From Daphnia pulex (Eukaryota > Arthropoda > Branchiopoda > Diplostraca > Daphniidae): a stretch of 64,000 bases of DNA. The number at the start of each line of letters is the position of its first letter. Position 1 is the stretch's first letter. The stretch spans positions 2,356,001 to 2,420,000 of the forward strand of contig NC_060021.1 in NCBI RefSeq assembly GCF_021134715.1, in the 5' to 3' direction. Below, one piece after another: positions 8,987-16,328 of the stretch. The position numbers and the translations under genes are program-made. The notes under the pieces were generated by a model. That model was not told the DNA's origin. It saw nothing but the letters and a program-made list of their open reading frames with translations, and searched no databases.

Positions 8987-11900
8987 TTACAGATGAATTT
9001 GATTAAGGAAACTATTTGCTCGGCTTATTGATTCGACAGGCGCACTTGGTGGCATAACATATGGATACATATTTCCTGGCATTATAACTGGATGGTTTGT
9101 GGCATATGCCATGTGATGACTCTGCTCTATTGGTATTTCTACTGCTGCACGGCGATTTCGGCGTTGTTGAAACGAATCTATCATGGCTGGTATAGGGTTG
9201 ACTCGTGCAAAAATATACGCGACTAGGATAAACATTATAAATCCTATCGTAGTAAAAACGATTATTTTTAGATAATCTGTCCAAGAGTACATGTCTCCAA
9301 TTTTCGTATCCTGTTTCTCTGACATTATCATTCCAGCTAACGAATTGTCGTGCGTTTCCTCTATCCTACCTATCAATTCGTTTAAAACATTGAGTCGTTC
9401 TAAGTCTGTTACTGAATGAGCTGGGTGTCCTTTTAAAGCGTAGTTAAAATCGTTAAGGGAGAGCTCTTCAAACTGCGATACAAGATTTAAATTTGGTGTG
9501 TGTATATTCGGCGTTTGCTCCGTCCAATCGGCGTGGGTTGTATTGTGTTCCCAGTGAAATGTTTTTCCGTTTAGATTGACAAGGTTTGTTTTCCAAAAAC
9601 AATTGGAAAATGGGTGGATTGACCATCCATCTGTTCCAATTGTATAGTTGTTATTTTTGTAAACCGTGTATGGCTGGAATCCACATTTCGTTTCTATTGC
9701 TCCGACTGTAACTTGTTTCTTCTCGCATTCCTGTAGAAGTAAAGATTGTCCGAGTCCTTGAAGTCGTGAACAAGTTGGTAATTCCAATGCTGCTGCGGCT
9801 AGAATTCCATTTGTTTGAGACAGTGTCATGGCTTGCAATCTTCTCAGCACAGACACCTGGCAGTATATTTGTCGTATCTCTCTTGCCAGCTCATTTTCGT
9901 GTTGAATCTCGATGCTCTGCTTATATTGCTCGTGGAAGGATTGGATAATGGGTTTGATGATCTCGCTGATTTCTTCTTTGTTTGCTGTTGTTGGTTTATT
10001 TTGTGTGGTGTTTTTGCTTTTGTCGGTTGAGTCGTTCAGGTAAGGTAATGTGGCTTTTGTTGGTATAGGTATAGTTTTGGAATCGTTCTGGTGAGGTATG
10101 ATGGTTCTGGTGGGATGAGGTAAGGGTAAGGGTTGTTTTGTAACTTTTTGGTTGGGACTTGTTGTTTTTGTTTGGGGTGGAGTGTTGCTTTGTGTAGAAT
10201 TACGTGGGCGTGGTACAGGTGGTTTTGTTGGTTCGGTTAAAGATATGGGTTTTGAAGTTGTTGTCGATGTCGTTGTCGTTGTTGTTGTGGTTGTTGCTGT
10301 GGTTGTTGTTGTTGATGTCACTTTTGGTGCAGGTTTTGTCGGTGCAGGTACTGGAGGATCTGTAGGTCTTGTTTGGTTCATCGTTGGCGGGTTGCTTGAA
10401 TTATAATTGCTTCCTGCATCTGGCCTCGCTATTTCGCCTGCGAAGACTGTTGTTAGATTTTTCTGTTGATTATTCCCTAGATTTTGTTGTTTGATTTGTG
10501 ACGCTGCTGCAACTTTAGTTTCATTTATGATCGGTGTTTCTACGGCTTTTATCTCCAATATTTCAGGGTACTCTTCTTTGTTGGTCTCTGTTTTTGTATC
10601 TGGGACTGGCGTTGTTTCTTCTTTGTTGGTCTCCGTTGTTGTATCTGGAACTGGCGTTGTTTCTGGTAACGTTTCATCTTCAATGAGGCTCATGTTATTT
10701 CGATTCTGGAAGATTGGCGGCATCGTCGGGAATGGCATATCATGAATGGAAAAGTTTTTATGCCACTCGAGAATCCTGGAAGGTATTAAGGTGGGATGCT
10801 CTTCGGAATTTATTAGATTAGGGTTGTATGCTTCGAATTTCCATTTCTGATGTCTGGGTTTCTGGTCATCGTTGCATAATCCTAATCTTAACTTTCCTTG
10901 GTGAAATTCAATGCATTTGATTGAGTTTACATCCATTAATTGTCCAGTTATCTCGTTGGCTCCCCATCTCATACTATCTGGGTTGCATTGCTCGAGAACT
11001 GCGTTCTTTTCGTTTATTCTTAAACAATGATTGGTGTCGAACTTCCTGATGGTATAGTCGATGTCGTATTCAAACAGCTGATCTGGAAACTGCATCGGGT
11101 CTCCTGGTGATTGACATGGCTCCATAGAGATGTTTAATTTTCCTTGTATATTGTTCATACACATCGGCGTTTTTCCATTTTTGTTTTTGTTCATAAGTTG
11201 TCCCCAATTAAATATATGGTCTATATTTAATAGGTTTTCCGCAGGGCTGCTTCTGAATTCTTCGTGGACGAATTCCCATTCTTCTATTGTGATGTTTGGA
11301 TATGCTTGACGTAGGTTGTAGTCCGTATTACGTTGATCAAATCTCCACATCTGCTTGATTGAATGGGGCTCCATTTCACAAGGTTCAAGTGACACCTGGT
11401 CCTTGACTGCTGTAAGACATCCTTTCGATTGTGTTTCCATGATGTACATTCGGTAGTCATCATAAATCCAAGTCGAGTGGGGAATCGAGCAATCTTTGAA
11501 GAGCAGGTGGTTTGGGTTGTTTACTGTCAGACAGTAACTGGTTCCATTTGTTGTAAAACGAATTGAATAGTCCGTGGAAAATTCGAAAAGCTGCTGTGTT
11601 TTCGGCCAAATTCCTAGCTCGCTCCATGTAGTTTTGTTGATCGGAACTCGAGGCATCAGGAACAGATGATTTTCGATGTCGGAAGTTGTTACCACGTATC
11701 TTTTGTCTTCATATTTCTCGTCGAACTCGGTGGGTGGAAATGATGCAAGGGGATTGAGGTGTCCCCATGCAAACACGTGGCTATTTTCGTTGTTAATTTG
11801 TTTAAGCTGTCTTGTGTGTCGAGTTTTTGATGTTGGGTTTGTTAAGAAGAATTTTTCGATCTCGTCTTCAAAAACTATGTGGGTATCCGGTATGCCAATT

Positions 11901-12271
11901 ATTTTGTAAGAATTAGACATACCGGCGCAAAGGTTGACTTTTTCGGGACCAAATAAAATTTCAACTTGTTTTTCGGTATCTAATATTCTACCTGTCTTTA
12001 TCTGTTTTAATCTTGGGTTTCTGTCTATTTTAATGAGAGATATTTTACCTGTTCCCTTAAATTGTTTCTTTTCTTGACATTTTACCTCGACTGTTGTAGG
12101 AACGTTTGGTATGCGCCACACAATAGTATTGTGGTTAACGATAAGGTGTTCGTTTTTCAACGATACGTTATGCGATCCAAATGGTGATAGAAGTGGTCCA
12201 TCGGTGGACTCTTGTCTAATCTCAATGTCTTGGGCTAAACAATTCACTACTGAATATTCTTTTATTGACAT
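8987..12271 (-). CDS. env: Env-like membrane glycoprotein, main frame, 1094 aa
   Basis: A large type-I membrane glycoprotein-like frame. Residues about 225-490 hold two ricin-B-like stretches with QxW-type motifs (STWIY, QMWRF near 307, QKWKF near 475) and regularly spaced Cys, suggesting a beta-trefoil sugar-binding region. Residues about 535-770 are a Thr/Pro-rich mucin-like stalk with a long Thr run. A Cys-rich ectodomain follows (about 800-920), then a single membrane segment (about 1001-1022) and a ~70-residue tail. Many N-glycosylation sequons are present. The frame begins without a signal peptide; that lies in the upstream frame at 12286-12723, offset by -1. The membrane-proximal region recalls glycoproteins of arthropod negative-strand RNA viruses (chuvirus type), a low-certainty impression. 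No frame repair is attempted here. Confidence 0.82.
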   Translation of the reverse strand: MSIKEYSVVNCLAQDIEIRQESTDGPLLSPFGSHNVSLKNEHLIVNHNTIVWRIPNVPTTVEVKCQEKKQFKGTGKISLIKIDRNPRLKQIKTGRILDTEKQVEILFGPEKVNLCAGMSNSYKIIGIPDTHIVFEDEIEKFFLTNPTSKTRHTRQLKQINNENSHVFAWGHLNPLASFPPTEFDEKYEDKRYVVTTSDIENHLFLMPRVPINKTTWSELGIWPKTQQLFEFSTDYSIRFTTNGTSYCLTVNNPNHLLFKDCSIPHSTWIYDDYRMYIMETQSKGCLTAVKDQVSLEPCEMEPHSIKQMWRFDQRNTDYNLRQAYPNITIEEWEFVHEEFRSSPAENLLNIDHIFNWGQLMNKNKNGKTPMCMNNIQGKLNISMEPCQSPGDPMQFPDQLFEYDIDYTIRKFDTNHCLRINEKNAVLEQCNPDSMRWGANEITGQLMDVNSIKCIEFHQGKLRLGLCNDDQKPRHQKWKFEAYNPNLINSEEHPTLIPSRILEWHKNFSIHDMPFPTMPPIFQNRNNMSLIEDETLPETTPVPDTTTETNKEETTPVPDTKTETNKEEYPEILEIKAVETPIINETKVAAASQIKQQNLGNNQQKNLTTVFAGEIARPDAGSNYNSSNPPTMNQTRPTDPPVPAPTKPAPKVTSTTTTTATTTTTTTTTSTTTSKPISLTEPTKPPVPRPRNSTQSNTPPQTKTTSPNQKVTKQPLPLPHPTRTIIPHQNDSKTIPIPTKATLPYLNDSTDKSKNTTQNKPTTANKEEISEIIKPIIQSFHEQYKQSIEIQHENELAREIRQIYCQVSVLRRLQAMTLSQTNGILAAAALELPTCSRLQGLGQSLLLQECEKKQVTVGAIETKCGFQPYTVYKNNNYTIGTDGWSIHPFSNCFWKTNLVNLNGKTFHWEHNTTHADWTEQTPNIHTPNLNLVSQFEELSLNDFNYALKGHPAHSVTDLERLNVLNELIGRIEETHDNSLAGMIMSEKQDTKIGDMYSWTDYLKIIVFTTIGFIMFILVAYIFARVNPIPAMIDSFQQRRNRRAAVEIPIEQSHHMAYATNHPVIMPGNMYPYVMPPSAPVESISRANSFLNQIHL

Positions 12272-12285
12272 CCATTTTCCCTCAC

Positions 12286-12723
12286 CTACTGGTTTTGTCT
12301 ATAACTATATGTTTTGCCGTTAACTATATTCTTATTTCCTGCGCAGTTTAATAGCGATTTCATTTCCCAACATTCTTGGGGACTGACTTCTTTCGTCGTG
12401 TGAAAATGCTCTGTGTCATATGATCCTACCCAAAATGATCCTGTGATCTTTTTCGTTTCTATCCATTGCGAGCATACGAGTCCTTCTACTCGCAGGTCTG
12501 TTTGTATTTTAGTAGCCACATAATAGGTTACTAATTTGCTCATAACTTTCTGTTCATCCTCTTTATCAGTGTGATTTTTGAAACAATAATCTGGGTCTGT
12601 AAGGTCAAGCAGACCTCTCGTGACTGGTTTCGAGCAGTCGCAAATTTGTATATTAAGCGTCAAAATAGGCGTAAAGACAATCGACAAGTAGCATGCTGTG
12701 ATAAGAACAGCGTTGTTTCCCAT
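12286..12723 (-). CDS. Env N-terminal frame with signal peptide, 145 aa
   Basis: The protein begins with a hydrophobic leader (VLITACYLSIVFTPILTL) followed by a Cys-rich ectodomain start (QICDCSKP, CSQW, ECWEM, LNCAG). It ends at a TAG 12 nt upstream of the first ATG of the 1094-residue env frame; that second frame (-1 relative) is already open across this stop. The two therefore look like one glycoprotein gene interrupted by a one-base offset, or two parts joined by ribosomal slippage. No canonical slippery heptamer is seen; the overlap reads ACAAAACCAG. A good splice acceptor abuts the ATG (see 12724), supporting this as the true env start. Confidence 0.72.
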   Translation of the reverse strand: MGNNAVLITACYLSIVFTPILTLNIQICDCSKPVTRGLLDLTDPDYCFKNHTDKEDEQKVMSKLVTYYVATKIQTDLRVEGLVCSQWIETKKITGSFWVGSYDTEHFHTTKEVSPQECWEMKSLLNCAGNKNIVNGKTYSYRQNQ

Positions 12724-12742
12724 CTAATTTGGAAAAACAAAA
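12724..12742 (-). promoter_or_regulatory. Splice acceptor abutting the env start codon
   Basis: The sense strand reads TTTTGTTTTTCCAAATTAG directly followed by ATG. A pyrimidine-rich tract and terminal AG touching the start codon make a strong acceptor for a spliced env mRNA, paired with the donor at 18836-18844. Confidence 0.65.
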
Positions 12743-12764
12743 TACGATTACTGTTTGTTAAGCT

Positions 12765-15700
12765 TTAATTTCTATTTCTAAGGGGGTATCTATGTGACAC
12801 ACGTATTTGTGTCGGTGGAATTACGGGGTTGTTATTAGGTAATTCCTGATCTGTAACTCTTGGTTGGTTTGGGGGTCTACCTCCACGTTTTGGTTGTGGG
12901 GGAATTACAACCCCTGTTATCTTCGGAGGTCTACCTCTTCTTTTTGTCGCTGTTACGACTTCTTTTACTTTTGGAGGCCTACCTCTTTTCTTTCCTACTT
13001 TAATTTGTATCTTCTTAATGGTTTTACGTCTTTTCTTAATAATTATTGGGTTAGGGCTAGTTATATTATTGGGAGTGCTGGTCACTAATTTTAACCTATT
13101 TACATGTACTATATATTTCCCTTCGTCCTCAGTGTTATTTATTTCATCTGTTATTTTGATAATTTCATAGTTAAGGTCCGATATTTTTCTATTTATTTTA
13201 TACGGTCCTAACCATCTATTATTAAATTTTCCTGGGGTAGAATGGGCTTTTAAGAGTACGTGATCGTTTACGTTATACTTAACTAATTTACTACCTTTGT
13301 CATATAGTCGTTTTTGCTTTGATTGAACTTTCTCTAATCGTTCTTTCGAACGTTTTAGAGCTCTTTTCCATTGTTTATCGTATTCATCTGCATCATCTTC
13401 AAAAACGTCTATGTCATCATTGATAGAAATATCGCTTGGCACTACTGCTTCGCGTTTAAAAAATAGATAGAAAGGGCAACAGTCTGTACTAGTTTGCTTT
13501 GCAGTGTTATATGCGAAAGTTACAAAGTCGAGATATTTATCCCATGACTCTGGTTCATCGTTCACATAACATGCGAGCATATCGCACAGAGTCCTGTTGA
13601 ATCTTTCCACTAGTCCATCCGTCTGCGGGTGGTAACTTGTAGTTTTAATTTGCTTAATTTTAAAAAGAATGCATATTTTTGAAATGAGTTTTGAAAGAAA
13701 ATTAGTTCCTTTATCTGTCAATACTCTTGCTGGAGGACCGAATTTTGTATAGACTTTTTTGACTAAATGTTCTGCTATCGTATGCGCTTTCTGGTCTTTC
13801 ATTGGTATGGTCATTACATATCTACTTGCGTAATCAGACAAAACTAAAATATATTTGTTTCCTTCACTACTTTCCGTAACCGGCCCTACTATGTCCATTG
13901 CGACTTGTTCCCAAATGTTTGCTACTAAAGGCAATGGCTTAAGTGGGGCTTTAGTCGACCCATAGGCCTTACGTTTTGCACATGCAATACAATTGTTTAC
14001 ATATTCAGTAACGTCTTTGCCTAGTCCGGGCCAAACGAATTGGCGTTTTACTCTCGCTAGCGTCTTTGCTATCCCTAAATGCCCTGCTAAAATATGATCA
14101 TGATTCAATTCTAAAATTTCATTAATTTTCTCTTTTGGCACAACTATTTTTCCTTCATTTGTTATTAAAATGCCTTCATTATTGAAACGGAATTCATTAT
14201 ATTCTTTCTTATTGCTTTCTTCTAGTTTCTGTATTATTTCTTTACAATAATTATCATTTCTCTGTGCTAATATTATATCATTTTGAACCTTTTCTTCTTT
14301 TACTAATATTATCGATCCTATTGATGGTAATGGAGTCCTACTTAATGCATCGGCATTTTGATTTTCCTGGCCAGGACGATGTAGGACTATCATATCGTAT
14401 GATTGCATTTCATACGACCAACGAGCTAATCTGCCATGCGGATCTTTTTTCTTCATTAATGTCTCCAATGGTTTGTGATCTGTGTATACTTTAAAACTTC
14501 TTCCGTATAAGTATGGTCTAAACTGCTCTAATGCATAAACAATCGCTAAACATTCTTTTTCTGATACATTCCAATTTCGTTCTCTTTCATTTAAATGTCT
14601 TGACGCATAAGCTATAACTACTTCCTGTTCTCCGTGGGCCTGTGTTGGATCTGATTCTGAGGGGGGTATGTTCTGTATCTGTGCTAACACAGCTCCAATC
14701 CCGTATCCTGAGGCATCTGTGTATACTAAAAATTCCCTGGTGAAATCTGGATACCTTAAGAGTGGATTGTTGGTTAGCGAATTCTTGATACGTCGAAAGG
14801 CGTCCCTTTCGTTTTCTTCCCAAATCCAAGTCGATGACTTCTTTGTCAGTTCTGTTAAATAATGCGCTATCTCTGCGTAACTTCGAACGAATTTTCGATA
14901 ATAATTAACTAATCCTAAAAACGAGAGTAGTTGCTTTACGTTTTGTGGTTCGGGGTAGTTTAGAATTGATGTAATTTTCTTATTGTCTGGATGAAAACCA
15001 TTTACTGTAATCACGTGACCTAAGTATTTAATTTTTGTTTTGAAAAAATCGCACTTACTTAATTTTAATTTTAATCCTTCATTTGCCAGAAGCTTAAAAA
15101 TAATTTTCAAATGTTTTATGTGGTCATCAAGCGTTTTACTGAAAACGATGATGTCGTCAAGGTAAACAAGTGTAAATTCGTACAGCACGTCCTTTAATAC
15201 ATTGTTCATTTCTCTTTGGAATGTGCCTGGTGCGTTGCACAAACCAAATGGCATACAGTTAAATTCATACAAGCCATACTCACAAATAAAAGCTGTTTTA
15301 TATTTATGTTTTTCTTCGATCTCGATTTGCCAGTATCCACTGAGCAAATCCAGAGTCGAGAAATACCTGGCACCGTGTAGACTATCAATAATTAGCTGAA
15401 TGTTTGGTATGGGGTACCTGTCTTTTATGGTTACACTGTTTAACTCACGATAATCCACGCAAAATCTCATCTGTCCTTCTTCTTTTTTAGCTACTAAAAG
15501 AATAGGTGATGCAAAAGGGCTTGTACTGGGCCTAATTATATTATGTTTTAACATGTCTTCTATTTGTTTTTTTACAACAAGTCGTAGCCTTTCAGGCGTT
15601 CTCCTCATAGGCATAACGTTCGGAAGCTTGGTTGTACGTATAAGGTGCTTGACTGATTTTGCTTTTCCTAGCTCATTTAAATTCTCAGTAAAAAGCGAAA

Positions 15701-16328
15701 AATTTGAAATTAAAAGGTTCTTTAAATTTTCCCTGTGTGTTGTTGGTATGCCTTCTAAATTAAATTGGGGTGGATCAACTATGCTAATTGAGTTAATCTG
15801 TAATGGCGGTATTATAAGTTTCTTTAACTCGTTGTCTTGTTTATAGCTAATCGATCGTTCGCTAGGATTTATTATTATTTCGTTAGTTGCCAAGAAATCG
15901 TAACCTAAAATACATCCTTCTTCTAACTCTGACATTACATAAAATGGATGTTTAAACGAGTGTCTACGAGCTAGTCTAATATTTAGCTCGTAGCATCCTC
16001 GTGGTTTGACTAACTCTCCTGATACTGTTCTAAAAAGCTGTGTGCTATCGTTGGCGGTATTTATTTCTTTAACTTCTCCATAGGGTACATTTATAAGTAG
16101 TCGATGTGCAAGGAAACTAGCTGAGGCACCTGTATCTACTAAAGCTTGTGTCTTTAGACCAGAAAAACTCACAGGTATACGCATTAACTGCGTAACGCTA
16201 CATATTACGGGTATATTTATATTTACAACACTGTTACTCGATAAACCTACTGCTGTTCTGTTGACGGGGGCGGGGGCACGCTGCGACATTCTCGCGCGTA
16301 GTGGCCTCGCTTTCCACAAGCATAACAC
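12765..16328 (-). CDS. pol: Pol polyprotein: protease, reverse transcriptase, RNase H, integrase
   Basis: Domains in order: aspartic protease with DTGA at residues 65-68; reverse transcriptase with the VDYREL region near 291 and the catalytic YLDD at 389-392; RNase H with TDAS at 537-540; integrase with an HHCC zinc-binding region (H746/H750, C780/C783) and the catalytic triad D812, D872, E908 with 35 residues between the last two. The C-terminal ~90 residues carry three AT-hook-like cores, GRPPK near 1116 and 1132 and GGRPP near 1149, in a lysine/arginine-rich tail. The frame overlaps gag by 82 nt in the -1 register, so translation by -1 frameshifting is expected and the annotated ATG is probably not used. 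No stops or frameshifts are seen, so the enzyme set looks intact. Confidence 0.95.
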   Translation of the reverse strand: MLCLWKARPLRARMSQRAPAPVNRTAVGLSSNSVVNINIPVICSVTQLMRIPVSFSGLKTQALVDTGASASFLAHRLLINVPYGEVKEINTANDSTQLFRTVSGELVKPRGCYELNIRLARRHSFKHPFYVMSELEEGCILGYDFLATNEIIINPSERSISYKQDNELKKLIIPPLQINSISIVDPPQFNLEGIPTTHRENLKNLLISNFSLFTENLNELGKAKSVKHLIRTTKLPNVMPMRRTPERLRLVVKKQIEDMLKHNIIRPSTSPFASPILLVAKKEEGQMRFCVDYRELNSVTIKDRYPIPNIQLIIDSLHGARYFSTLDLLSGYWQIEIEEKHKYKTAFICEYGLYEFNCMPFGLCNAPGTFQREMNNVLKDVLYEFTLVYLDDIIVFSKTLDDHIKHLKIIFKLLANEGLKLKLSKCDFFKTKIKYLGHVITVNGFHPDNKKITSILNYPEPQNVKQLLSFLGLVNYYRKFVRSYAEIAHYLTELTKKSSTWIWEENERDAFRRIKNSLTNNPLLRYPDFTREFLVYTDASGYGIGAVLAQIQNIPPSESDPTQAHGEQEVVIAYASRHLNERERNWNVSEKECLAIVYALEQFRPYLYGRSFKVYTDHKPLETLMKKKDPHGRLARWSYEMQSYDMIVLHRPGQENQNADALSRTPLPSIGSIILVKEEKVQNDIILAQRNDNYCKEIIQKLEESNKKEYNEFRFNNEGILITNEGKIVVPKEKINEILELNHDHILAGHLGIAKTLARVKRQFVWPGLGKDVTEYVNNCIACAKRKAYGSTKAPLKPLPLVANIWEQVAMDIVGPVTESSEGNKYILVLSDYASRYVMTIPMKDQKAHTIAEHLVKKVYTKFGPPARVLTDKGTNFLSKLISKICILFKIKQIKTTSYHPQTDGLVERFNRTLCDMLACYVNDEPESWDKYLDFVTFAYNTAKQTSTDCCPFYLFFKREAVVPSDISINDDIDVFEDDADEYDKQWKRALKRSKERLEKVQSKQKRLYDKGSKLVKYNVNDHVLLKAHSTPGKFNNRWLGPYKINRKISDLNYEIIKITDEINNTEDEGKYIVHVNRLKLVTSTPNNITSPNPIIIKKRRKTIKKIQIKVGKKRGRPPKVKEVVTATKRRGRPPKITGVVIPPQPKRGGRPPNQPRVTDQELPNNNPVIPPTQIRVSHRYPLRNRN

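Noticed and set aside
10152..10406. Valine-rich plus-strand frame opposite env
   Set aside because: It is the antisense shadow of the Thr run in the Env stalk.
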